From positions 1 through 64,000 of the forward strand of contig CAYLPT010000070.1 of the NCBI GenBank assembly GCA_964385645.1: a stretch of DNA of 64,000 nt, written 5' to 3'. A program made the translations under genes and the position numbers. This document shows, piece after piece, positions 1 through 8,414 of this stretch. Position 1 is the first letter of the stretch. Each line of letters begins with the position of its first letter. The notes beneath the pieces were generated by a model that worked only from the letters and a program-made list of their open reading frames with translations, was not told the DNA's origin and ran no database searches. The DNA comes from CAYLPT01 sp964385645 (lineage in GTDB: Bacteria > Armatimonadota > Hebobacteria > Hebobacterales > Hebobacteraceae).

Positions 1-75
1 GGGGACAGACGGGGCGTCTGTGCTACCGGGGGCGGGCGGGGCCGGCCGGCTGCGCAGCCCAAGGGGAGTGCCGCG

Positions 76-1130
<1,055 letters not shown>

Positions 1131-1134
<4 letters not shown>

Positions 1135-2102
1135 TGGCGGAAAAGCAGGCGCGCAGCGCCGAGGACCTGAAGGCGGGCGGCCTCATCCCCCAGCGCCAGC
1201 GAGGCAAGATCACGGTGCGCTGCAAGGCCCCTGGGGGTCGGCTCACGGCCGAACGGCTGGAGCGGATCGCCCGCGTGGCGCGGGAGTACGGCCAGGGGGT
1301 GGTGCACCTGAGCGTGCGCCAGTCTCCGGAGATCCTCTATGTGGACCTGGCCGACCTGGGGGCGGTGGTCCGGGAGCTCGAGGAGGCGGGCCAGGAGATC
1401 GCCTCCTGCGGCAAGCGCTTCCGCGTGAGCACCGCCTGTGGCGGGTGCGAGTACAACCCCAACGGCTGGACCGACACCCCGCGGCTTGCCGAACAGGCGA
1501 CCGACCGATTCTTCGGAGAGGAGACGCCCCACAAGTTCAAGACCTGCTTCACCGGCTGCGCCATTGACTGCATGAGGGCCCGCGAGATGGACCTGGGCTT
1601 CCAGGGGATGGTCGAGCCGATGCTGATCCCCGACAAGTGCACGAGCTGCGGGCTGTGCGTGCGCGCCTGCCAGGACGATGCGCTCAAGCTCTCGCAGGAG
1701 GGCCTGCCGGTGCGCGACCTCGATCGCTGCATCTCCTGCGGCGACTGCATCAAGGCCTGCCCGTTCGACGCCATGGTCGCGCGCCGCATCGGCCACGCGG
1801 TATACGTGGGCGGCAAGCACGGCAAGCACCCGCACACGGCCTACCCGGTCGCGCAGTTCGTCACCGACGAGCAGGTGTTCCCGGTGATCGAGGCCACCCT
1901 CCACTGGTACCGCGAGCATGGGAGACCAGCTGAGCGCATCGGCGACACCCTCGACCGGGTCGGCATTGACAGCTACCGGCAGGCGCTCCGGCCGGTGGTC
2001 GGGCAGGCCCTGCTCGGGGCCGCCGACCTGGCGAAGCCCAAGTGGCGGCGCATCTTCCATCGCGGCGTCGCGGACGCCTTTCCGAGGTATGGCGATGTCT
2101 GA
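1131..2102 (+). CDS. Sulfite/nitrite-reductase-like protein with two 4Fe-4S ferredoxin clusters
   Basis: Residues ~25-90 look like the ferredoxin-like half domain of sulfite/nitrite reductases. A cysteine-rich siroheme/4Fe-4S-type region follows (C103, C106, C139, C143, C147), then two classical 4Fe-4S motifs (C170/173/176/180 and C200/203/206/210) like those in the AsrC/Dsr group. The second siroheme half-motif C143-x3-C147 looks normal, but the first is C103-x2-C106 rather than the usual C-x5-C. It probably reduces sulfite to sulfide for the thiocarboxylate pathway encoded around it; siroheme genes lie downstream in the same run. Two adjacent ATGs (1131, 1134) follow GGGAGG, and the second has better spacing. 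The start overlaps the previous stop. At 323 residues it is short for a complete two-repeat assimilatory enzyme and may need a partner. Confidence 0.75.
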
Positions 2103-2328
2103 GCAGCGCACAGAGCGCCTCGACCTTCGCGGCACCCCGTGCCCCCTGAACTGGGTGAAGACCCGGCTCCGGCTGGAGGCGATGGGCCCCGGCGAGCGCC
2201 TGGAGGTGATCCTGGACGATGGCGACGCCATCCAGAACGTGCCCCGGAGCGTCAAGTCCGAGGGTCACCGGATCCTCCAGGTCACCCCCCTTGAGGAGGG
2301 ATTCAGCCTCCTCATCGAGAGGGCCTGA
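2095..2328 (+). CDS. TusA-family sulfurtransferase
   Basis: A 77-residue protein with the TusA/SirA fold. The conserved cysteine is in RGTPCPLN, near the N-terminus and followed by a helix; a strand with the GERLEV motif follows. TusA proteins carry persulfide sulfur between enzymes. The usual CPxP motif is CPLN here, so the second proline is missing. An in-frame ATG at 2089 would add two residues (Met-Ala); I chose 2095, which overlaps the stop of the upstream reductase-like gene by 8 bases. It sits between the sulfite-reductase-like protein and the PLP enzyme of the thiocarboxylate set, so it could move sulfide-level sulfur to the E1/carrier pair, since the E1 here has no rhodanese domain. 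That relay role is inference. Confidence 0.82.
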   Translation: MSEQRTERLDLRGTPCPLNWVKTRLRLEAMGPGERLEVILDDGDAIQNVPRSVKSEGHRILQVTPLEEGFSLLIERA

Positions 2329-2349
2329 GGGGACGAGGAGACAGCCGCC

Positions 2350-3612
2350 ATGGCGCAGACCACCAGCTATGCCACGGGTCTGAGGTGCCGGGAGTGCGGC
2401 CGGGACTACCCGGCCGAGGCCTTCTACACGTGTGAGTACTGCTTCGGGCCCCTGGAGGTAGTCTACGACTACCAGGCGATCCGCCGCTCGCTGACTGCGG
2501 AGCGCATCGCCGCGCGCCCGGCGAACCTCTGGCGCTACCGGGAGCTGCTCCCCCTGGCTGGCGAGCCCACCGACGGCCTGCACTCGGGCTTCACGCCGTT
2601 GATCCGCGCTGACAGGCTGGCCCGGGAGCTCGGCATAGACGAACTCTACCTGAAGGACGACTCGGTGAACCGCCCCACCCTCTCCTACAAGGACCGGGTG
2701 GTGCCGGTGGCTCTGTCGCGGGCCAAGGAGCTGGGCTTCGACACTGCAGCCTGCGCCTCCACCGGCAACCTCGCCAACTCCGTCGCCGCCCATGCCGCGA
2801 TTGCGGGCCTGCGGGCGGTGGTGTTCATCCCCGCCGGCCTGGAGCTGGGCAAGGTGCTCGCCACGCTGGTCTACGGGCCCACCCTGGTCGCGGTCAGCGG
2901 GACCTACGATGAGGTCAACCGGCTGTGCGCGGAGGTGGCGAGCACGCGCCGCTGGGCCTTCGTCAACGTCAACCTGCGGCCCTACTATACGGAGGGCGCC
3001 AAGACCTGCGCCTTCGAGATCGCGGAGCAGCTCGGCTGGCGCGCCCCGCATCACGTGGTAGTCCCCGTGGCCGGCGGCACCTTGCTCCCCAAGGTCTGGA
3101 AGGGCTTCCGCGAGCTGCACGACCTGGGGCTGATCCCCGAGCTGCCCACCAGGCTGTGGGCGGCCCAGCCGGAGGGGTGCTGCCCAGTGGTCACCGCCCT
3201 CCGGGAGGGCAGCGACATCCTCCGGCCGGTGCGCAGACCCCACACCATCGCGCTCTCCCTCGCCATTGGCAACCCGGCCGACGGCCACTACGTCATCGAG
3301 GCGGTCACCGGCAGCGGGGGCGGCGGAGAGACCGCCAGCGACGGGGAGATCGTGGAGGCGATGAAGCTGCTGGCGCGCACGGAGGGCATCTTCACCGAGA
3401 CCGCCGGCGGGGTCACCATCGCCGCCCTCAAGAAGCTCGTCGCCTCCGGGCGCCTGCCGCGCGACGAGACCATCGTCGCCTGCGTGACGGGCAACGGGCT
3501 CAAGACCACCGAGCCGATCGCTCACCGCCTCGGCGAGCCCCTGCTCATCGTTCCCTCCCTTGCCTCCTTCGAAGAGCGCGTGGCCCCGCGGCTCGAGGAG
3601 GTGCTCGGATGA
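2350..3612 (+). CDS. thrC: Threonine synthase-like PLP enzyme
   Basis: A 420-residue fold-type II PLP enzyme of the threonine synthase family. An N-terminal zinc ribbon has C13, C16, C28 and C31. The PLP lysine is K114 in LSYKDR, followed by the phosphate-binding ASTGNLAN loop near 138-145. Threonine synthase converts O-phosphohomoserine to threonine. Here the gene lies inside a sulfur operon, between a TusA carrier and a JAMM protease, and no other threonine-pathway gene is nearby. A variant using a protein thiocarboxylate on O-phosphohomoserine to make homocysteine, or a cysteate-synthase-like role, is possible but unproven. The ribosome-binding region GGGGACGAGGAG precedes the ATG, and the stop overlaps the next start (ATGA). 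The family is certain; the substrate is not. Confidence 0.85.
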   Translation: MAQTTSYATGLRCRECGRDYPAEAFYTCEYCFGPLEVVYDYQAIRRSLTAERIAARPANLWRYRELLPLAGEPTDGLHSGFTPLIRADRLARELGIDELYLKDDSVNRPTLSYKDRVVPVALSRAKELGFDTAACASTGNLANSVAAHAAIAGLRAVVFIPAGLELGKVLATLVYGPTLVAVSGTYDEVNRLCAEVASTRRWAFVNVNLRPYYTEGAKTCAFEIAEQLGWRAPHHVVVPVAGGTLLPKVWKGFRELHDLGLIPELPTRLWAAQPEGCCPVVTALREGSDILRPVRRPHTIALSLAIGNPADGHYVIEAVTGSGGGGETASDGEIVEAMKLLARTEGIFTETAGGVTIAALKKLVASGRLPRDETIVACVTGNGLKTTEPIAHRLGEPLLIVPSLASFEERVAPRLEEVLG

Positions 3613-4154
3613 GCGCAGACCGCGCGCCGAGCGAGGTCCATTGTGGCTCCGGCTCGCGCAGCGAGGGCGGTGCGGTCGCCCTGTCGCCCCAGTGCGCGCG
3701 CCGGCTCGTCGAGCATGCCCGCCGCGCCTACCCCAGGGAGTGCTGCGGCATCCTGTTAGGCCTGACCGGAGAGCGGACCGTGGTCTGCGAGGCGCAGCCC
3801 GCCCCCAACCTGCGTGGCGGGGAGGCCGCCGACCGCTACGAGATTGACCCCGGGGAGATCGTGCGCGCCGACCGGGAGGCCGAGGACCGCGGCTGGGAGA
3901 TCGTGGGCTTCTACCACTCCCACCCCGACCACCCCGCGGCGCCCTCCCCGGTGGATCTGGAGCACGCCTGGTCTGGCTATCTGTACCTCATCGTGTCGGC
4001 GCGCCGCGGCGGCGGAGCCGACATCAGGGCCTGGGTTTTCGACTCGCAACACAGCCGATTCCACGAGCGCCCAATCGAGGCGCGCGCGGAGCGTGACGAG
4101 ACATGCCGAGACCTTTGTGCAGGAGGTGAAACGACGAGATGGCGATCAACGTGA
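3609..4154 (+). CDS. JAMM/MPN+ metalloprotease (Mec-like)
   Basis: A 181-residue Mov34/JAMM zinc peptidase. The full catalytic motif is visible: E44 in RECCGIL, then H103-S-H105 and, eight residues on, S113-P-V-D116. In the CysO and related pathways such enzymes either trim extra residues from a ThiS-like carrier to expose the C-terminal Gly-Gly, or release the amino acid product from the carrier. Both uses are plausible here: the next gene encodes a carrier with six residues after its GG. The start at 3609 overlaps the previous stop (ATGA) and the 3' end overlaps the carrier gene by 16 bases, so the two are probably translationally coupled. Residues 1-25 are a variable N-terminus with no motif. 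Confidence 0.9.
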   Translation: MSADRAPSEVHCGSGSRSEGGAVALSPQCARRLVEHARRAYPRECCGILLGLTGERTVVCEAQPAPNLRGGEAADRYEIDPGEIVRADREAEDRGWEIVGFYHSHPDHPAAPSPVDLEHAWSGYLYLIVSARRGGGADIRAWVFDSQHSRFHERPIEARAERDETCRDLCAGGETTRWRST

Positions 4155-4432
4155 GGATCCCGCCGCCCCTGCGGCCAGCCACCGACAACCAGGGCCAGGT
4201 GGCGGCCCGCGGGGCCACCCTCAGGGAGGTGCTGGCCGATCTCGAGGCCCGCTTCCCCGGCGTCAGCGAGCGCCTGTACGATGACGGCGGCGCGCTGCGG
4301 CGCTTCGTGAATGTGTACGTGAACGGTGAGGACATCCGCCACCTGCAGGGCGAGGACACCCCCCTGAAGGACGGCGACGAGGTCTCGATCGTGCCCGCCA
4401 TCGCCGGCGGGCAACCCGAGGGGAGCAGTTGA
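4139..4432 (+). CDS. cysO: ThiS/MoaD/CysO-like sulfur carrier protein
   Basis: A 97-residue beta-grasp protein of the ubiquitin-like sulfur-carrier family. The C-terminal diglycine (G90-G91 in AIAGG) is not terminal: QPEGSS follows. Carriers of this type are adenylated on the last glycine by a MoeB/ThiF-like E1 and converted to a thiocarboxylate, so this precursor should first be cut after GG. The JAMM protease gene directly upstream overlaps it by 16 bases and the E1 gene is two genes downstream. The length and beta-grasp pattern resemble mycobacterial CysO rather than short ThiS. No thiamine or molybdopterin genes are in the window, which favours an amino-acid sulfur role. Confidence 0.85.
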   Translation: MAINVRIPPPLRPATDNQGQVAARGATLREVLADLEARFPGVSERLYDDGGALRRFVNVYVNGEDIRHLQGEDTPLKDGDEVSIVPAIAGGQPEGSS

Positions 4433-4671
4433 TGGCCAAGCGCACGATCAGGATGACCTTCCCGGAGCAGTTGGTGAAAGAGCCGGTGACCTTCCGCATG
4501 GCACTACAGTTCGACCTACTGCCCAACATCCGCCGCGCCCGCGTCACCGAGACCGCGGGCGAGTTGGTCCTCGAGCTGGAGGGCAGCCCCGAGAACCTCG
4601 AGCGCGGGCTTCGCTATCTGGAGGAACTCGGCGTGCAGGTCACGCCGGTGGAGGGCGACCTGCTTGAGTGA
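4432..4671 (+). CDS. NIL-domain protein
   Basis: A 79-residue single-domain protein resembling the NIL domain, a ferredoxin-like/ACT-type fold named for its Asn-Ile-Leu motif; here the corresponding stretch reads LLPNIRRARV. NIL domains occur at the C-terminus of MetN transporters and in the archaeal ferredoxin-NIL protein used for homocysteine synthesis from aspartate semialdehyde. Stand-alone NIL proteins recur next to ThiS-like carriers and threonine-synthase-like enzymes. The ATG at 4432 overlaps the carrier stop as TGATG; a TTG one codon upstream is also open but less likely. It may bind methionine/homocysteine or act as an accessory subunit of the sulfur transfer complex; this is inference from the neighbourhood. 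Confidence 0.75.
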   Translation: MAKRTIRMTFPEQLVKEPVTFRMALQFDLLPNIRRARVTETAGELVLELEGSPENLERGLRYLEELGVQVTPVEGDLLE

Positions 4672-4712
4672 CCCGCCGGGGCCTCGGCGGCGGCGGGCAA
4701 GGAGGTGGTCGA

Positions 4713-5528
4713 GTGAGAGAATTCACCGAGGAGCAGATCGAACGCTACAGCCGGCACCTCGTCCTGCCGGAGGTGGGAGGGGCCGGGCAGAGCAGGCTGC
4801 TCGAGGCCCGGGTGTTGCTGGTCGGCGCGGGCGGCCTGGGCTCGCCGACGGCCCTCTACCTGGCGGCCGCCGGCGTGGGAGCCATCGGCATCGTGGACTC
4901 GGACGCGGTCGAGCTCAGCAATCTCCAGCGTCAGGTCATCCATACCTCGGCCGACATCGGCCGCGGCAAGGCGCGCTCCGCCAGGGAGACCATGGAGGCC
5001 ATCAACCCGGAATGCGAGGTGACGGCCCACGAGGTGAGATTGACCTCGGACAACGCGCTCGACCTGCTGTCCGACTACGACATCGTCGTGGACGGCAGCG
5101 ACAACTTCCCCACCCGCTACCTCGTCAACGACGCCTGCGTGCTGCTCGGGAAGCCGCTCTCCCACGCCAGCATCCTCCGCTTCGAGGGCCAGATCACCAC
5201 CATCGCGCCCGGCCAGGGCCCGTGCTACCGCTGCCTCTACCCCGAGCCGCCCCCGCCCGGCCTCATGCCCAGTTGCCAGGAGGCCGGCGTGCTGGGGGTG
5301 ACCGCGGGCGTGGTCGGGCTGCTCCAGGCGACCGAGGTGGTCAAGCTCATCCTGGGCATCGGCGAGAACTTGGTCGGCCGCCTCCTGCTCTACGACGCGC
5401 TGGAGCTGCGGCTCCGCGAGGTGCGGGTTGCCCGCCGCCCGGACTGCCCGGTGTGCGGCGACCACCCCTCCATCACCCGTCTCGTGGACTACCAGGAGTT
5501 CTGCGCCGCGCCGGCGGGCCGGAGGTGA
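4713..5528 (+). CDS. moeB: MoeB/ThiF-family E1-like adenylyltransferase
   Basis: A 271-residue E1-like enzyme that should adenylate the C-terminal glycine of the CysO-like carrier. Visible features are the RYSRHLVLPEVG segment, the nucleotide loop GAGGLGSP (38-45), NLQRQ, the DGSDNFPTRY motif, two CxxC zinc pairs (CYRC and CPVC) and the PSCQEAGVLG segment. There is no rhodanese domain, unlike MoeZ, so sulfur must come from sulfide or another carrier. An in-frame ATG lies at 4668, but a strong AAGGAGG at 4699-4705 places the start at the GTG 4713. It is separated by four bases from hemA. The symbol reflects the family, not a proven role in molybdopterin synthesis. Confidence 0.88.
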   Translation: MREFTEEQIERYSRHLVLPEVGGAGQSRLLEARVLLVGAGGLGSPTALYLAAAGVGAIGIVDSDAVELSNLQRQVIHTSADIGRGKARSARETMEAINPECEVTAHEVRLTSDNALDLLSDYDIVVDGSDNFPTRYLVNDACVLLGKPLSHASILRFEGQITTIAPGQGPCYRCLYPEPPPPGLMPSCQEAGVLGVTAGVVGLLQATEVVKLILGIGENLVGRLLLYDALELRLREVRVARRPDCPVCGDHPSITRLVDYQEFCAAPAGRR

Positions 5529-5532
5529 CCCC

Positions 5533-6828
5533 GTGATCGAGGTGGTCGGGACCAACCACAGGCTGACGCCGACTGCCGTCAGGGAGCGGCTCGCGCGGCC
5601 GCGGCTGTCCTCGGGCGAGCTATCGGCGCGGGCCCGCGCGGCGCTCGAGGGCGCGGAGTGCGTGCTACTGCGCACCTGCAACCGGATCGAGCTCTACCTC
5701 TCCTCGCCGGTCGGACGATCACTGGCTCCTCAGGCCAGGGGCTGGCTGTGTGGGCAAGGGCGCGATGACGTCAGGACCTACTGCTACGGGGGGGAGGAGG
5801 CGGTCGGCCACCTGTTCCTCGTGGCGTGCGGGCTCGACTCCGCGATCGTGGGCGAGCGCGAGATACTCGGGCAAGTGCGCGCCGCCCTGGCGGAGGCCCG
5901 CGCCAGCGGCGCGGCCGGCCCGGCGCTGACGCGAGTGTTCCAGCAGGCGCTGGCGGTGGGCAAACGCGTCCGGCGCGAGACCACCCTGGCCGAGCACGCA
6001 TCCTCTCTGTCGGACTGCGCAGCCCGCCTGGCGCAGGCTGTCGGCGGTGACCTCGAGGGCAGGCATGTGCTACTCATCGGCGCCGGCCAGGTCGCCCGCC
6101 GTGTGGGCGAGCGCCTGTCCGCTGTCGGCGCGGGCCGCATCACGGTCCTCGGTAGGAGCCTCGCGCGGGCTCGGCCGCTGGCCGAACGCCTCGGCGGAAG
6201 AGCCGTGGCAACCACGGACAAGGCGGCCGCCATCCGCGAGGCCGACATCGTGGTGGCCTGCGCGGCCGCGCCTCACTTCGTCGTCCGGGCCGAGCAGGTG
6301 CGAGAGGCGATGACCGGCCGCGGCGACCGTCTGCTGCTGCTCGATCTGGGGCTGCCCCGCAACGTCGAGCCCGCGGTCGGCCGCCTCCCCGGCGTCCACC
6401 TCTTCGGGCTCGATGACCTCGAGGCGCTGATCCCGGCCGAGGTCGGGGCCCGGCGGGAGCAGCTCGAGCGCCTCCGCCGCCTGGTCGCCCAAGAGGCGGC
6501 GCGGTCCCACCGATGGCTGGAGCAGGCGGAGGCCAGGCGCGTCATCCGGGAGCTCCGGGCGCGGGCCGAGAGGGCACGCCGCCAGTGCCTCGCACGCGCC
6601 GCCGGTAGGCTGTCCTCTCCCGCGGACGAGGCCGTGCTCGACTATCTCAGCGGCCTGCTGGTGCGCAAGATCCTCCACGCCCCGGTCTCTGCCCTCCGCG
6701 CCGCGGCCTCTCACGACGCAGCGTCGGATGAGCTGCTCTCCGCGGCGGTGGAGCTATTCGGCCTGCCGCCGGTGGAGACCGGGGAGAGCGAGACCGTCCC
6801 GGCCGCCGAGCGAGGAGCTGCGCCATGA
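5533..6828 (+). CDS. hemA: Glutamyl-tRNA reductase
   Basis: First enzyme of the C5 pathway: it reduces glutamyl-tRNA to glutamate-1-semialdehyde, which HemL (13th gene of the same run) isomerises. The catalytic cysteine lies in LLRTCNRIELY near residue 50, followed by an NADPH-binding Rossmann domain (LIGAGQVARR) and a C-terminal dimerisation helix region. The length of 431 residues is normal. The open frame extends upstream to 5428, but GGAGG at 5521-5525 sets the GTG at 5533 as start. The stop overlaps the next gene (ATGA). This gene begins the tetrapyrrole half of the operon, directly after the sulfur-carrier E1. Confidence 0.95.
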   Translation: MIEVVGTNHRLTPTAVRERLARPRLSSGELSARARAALEGAECVLLRTCNRIELYLSSPVGRSLAPQARGWLCGQGRDDVRTYCYGGEEAVGHLFLVACGLDSAIVGEREILGQVRAALAEARASGAAGPALTRVFQQALAVGKRVRRETTLAEHASSLSDCAARLAQAVGGDLEGRHVLLIGAGQVARRVGERLSAVGAGRITVLGRSLARARPLAERLGGRAVATTDKAAAIREADIVVACAAAPHFVVRAEQVREAMTGRGDRLLLLDLGLPRNVEPAVGRLPGVHLFGLDDLEALIPAEVGARREQLERLRRLVAQEAARSHRWLEQAEARRVIRELRARAERARRQCLARAAGRLSSPADEAVLDYLSGLLVRKILHAPVSALRAAASHDAASDELLSAAVELFGLPPVETGESETVPAAERGAAP

Positions 6829-8414
6829 CCCACGGTGAGCGACCGCGGCTGCTTCCCGTGTTCCTCGACCTTCGGGGCAAGCTCTGCACCATCATCGGCG
6901 GCGGCCAGGTGGCCGCGCGCCGCGCGGAGGCCGTGCTCGCCGCCGGCGCCTCGGTCAGGCTGGTCGCGCCCCGCCTCCCGCCTCAGCTCAGCGCGCGCCT
7001 GCGCGAGGGCCGGCTCACCCACGTGGCGCGCGCCTATCGCCCGGGCGATCTGCTCGGCAGCGCGCTCGTCTTCGCCGCCACGGATGACCGCCGCGTGAAC
7101 GCCGCGGTGTGCGCCGAAGCGCGGCGCCTCGGCGCGCTGGCGAACGCGGCCGACGACCCCGCGGAGTGCGACTTCATCATGCCGGCGGTGGTTGACCGGA
7201 ACCCCATCGTCATCGCCATCTCCACCGCCGGCGCCAGCCCCGCGCTCGCCCGCCACCTGAGGGAGAAGGTGGAGCAGGCGGTCCCCGGGTCCTACCAGCA
7301 CCTCGCCCGGCTGCTGGGCCGGCTCAGGGAGGAGGCGGCCGCCGCCGAGCGGTCCGCCCTCCCGCCCTCCGAGCGCGCCCGGCGCTGGCAGGCCCTGGTC
7401 GAAAGCGACGCCCGCGCCCTGCTGCGAGCGGGCCGTGAGGCCGAGGCGGAGGCGCTTGCGCGCCAGATCCTCGGGTTGCCTCCCGCCCGGCGGGTGCACC
7501 TCGTGATAGGCTCCCGCGGCAGCAAGCTCGCCTTGGCGCAGGCGGAGCTGGTCGCCTCTCGCCTCCGGCAGCACGGCGTCACGACCGAGGTGCGAGTGGT
7601 GCGCACCGCCGGCGACAGGCGGAGCGGTCCCCTGCCGGCCGGCGCCTTCGTGCGGGAGATCGAGCAGGCCCTACGCCGGGGCGAGGTGGACCTCGCGGTG
7701 CACAGCCTGAAGGACCTGCCCACAGGCCGACGCGAGGGCCTCGCTCTGGCCGCCGTGCCGGCGCGCGAGGACCCCAGGGATGCCCTGGTGTCGGCCGAGG
7801 GGCGGCGGCTGTCAGACCTCCCCGCGGGCAGCCGGATCGGCACCGACAGCCTGCGCCGCAGGGCCCAGCTCGGCGCGGGCCGCCCGGACCTAACCTTCGC
7901 GCCGGTGCGCGGCAATGTGGACACGCGGCTTGCGAAGCTGGCGCGGGGCGACTACGACGCGCTCGTGGTCGCCCGCGCCGGCCTGCTCCGGCTCGGCCTC
8001 GGGGACCGCGCAACCGAGACGCTCCCCCTCGACGTGTGCCTTCCCGCGCCGGGCCAGGGCGCGCTCGCGCTCCAGGTGCGGCGCGACGATGCTCAGACCC
8101 AGCGGTTGCTCCGCCCCCTCGATCACGCGCCCACACGCCTCGCAGTCAGGGCCGAGCGGGCGTTCCTGCACGCCCTGGCGCGGGGCTGCGCGCGCCCCAG
8201 GGGCGGCTGCTACGCACTACCTGCAGGCGCCCTCGCCGCTGTTGACGGCGAGCGCCTGCACCTGAGAGCGGCGGTCGCCGACCCGCACCGGCCGCGCGCC
8301 ATCCGACGGGAGGTCCTCGGCCCTGCCGATCAGGCCGTCGCCCTCGGGCGCGCGCTCGCTGCCGACCTTCTGGCGGCCGGCGCAGACGAGCTGTTGAGGA
8401 GCGGACGATGGTGA
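6825..8414 (+). CDS. hemC: Fused precorrin-2 dehydrogenase (SirC/Met8-like) and porphobilinogen deaminase (HemC)
   Basis: A two-domain fusion of 529 residues. Residues ~8-220 match the precorrin-2 dehydrogenase half of siroheme synthase (Rossmann IIGGGQVAARRAE, then AADDPAECDF and STAGASPALAR). From ~225 the protein is HemC: VIGSRGSKLALAQAE, AVHSLKDLPT, RGNVDTRLAKL. The dipyrromethane cofactor cysteine is in the RGGCYALPAGA segment, a variant of the usual GGCQVPIGA. HemC makes hydroxymethylbilane; the N-terminal half oxidises precorrin-2 to sirohydrochlorin and may or may not also insert iron. The fusion puts a common step and a siroheme-specific step in one chain. ATG overlaps the hemA stop, and the 3' end overlaps the next gene by 7 bases. 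No separate SirB/CbiX chelatase gene is in the window. Confidence 0.92.
   Translation: MTHGERPRLLPVFLDLRGKLCTIIGGGQVAARRAEAVLAAGASVRLVAPRLPPQLSARLREGRLTHVARAYRPGDLLGSALVFAATDDRRVNAAVCAEARRLGALANAADDPAECDFIMPAVVDRNPIVIAISTAGASPALARHLREKVEQAVPGSYQHLARLLGRLREEAAAAERSALPPSERARRWQALVESDARALLRAGREAEAEALARQILGLPPARRVHLVIGSRGSKLALAQAELVASRLRQHGVTTEVRVVRTAGDRRSGPLPAGAFVREIEQALRRGEVDLAVHSLKDLPTGRREGLALAAVPAREDPRDALVSAEGRRLSDLPAGSRIGTDSLRRRAQLGAGRPDLTFAPVRGNVDTRLAKLARGDYDALVVARAGLLRLGLGDRATETLPLDVCLPAPGQGALALQVRRDDAQTQRLLRPLDHAPTRLAVRAERAFLHALARGCARPRGGCYALPAGALAAVDGERLHLRAAVADPHRPRAIRREVLGPADQAVALGRALAADLLAAGADELLRSGRW

Noticed and set aside
5..21. Inverted repeat ACAGACG/CGTCTGT with a 3-base loop upstream of the first gene
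   Set aside because: No T-run follows and it lies at the window edge; it may belong to an upstream gene outside the window. Not called as terminator.
1861..3525. Long antisense open frame (554 codons) across the sulfur genes
   Set aside because: High GC leaves many long antisense frames; the peptide is Gly/Arg/Ala/Asp low-complexity and overlaps well-supported plus-strand genes.
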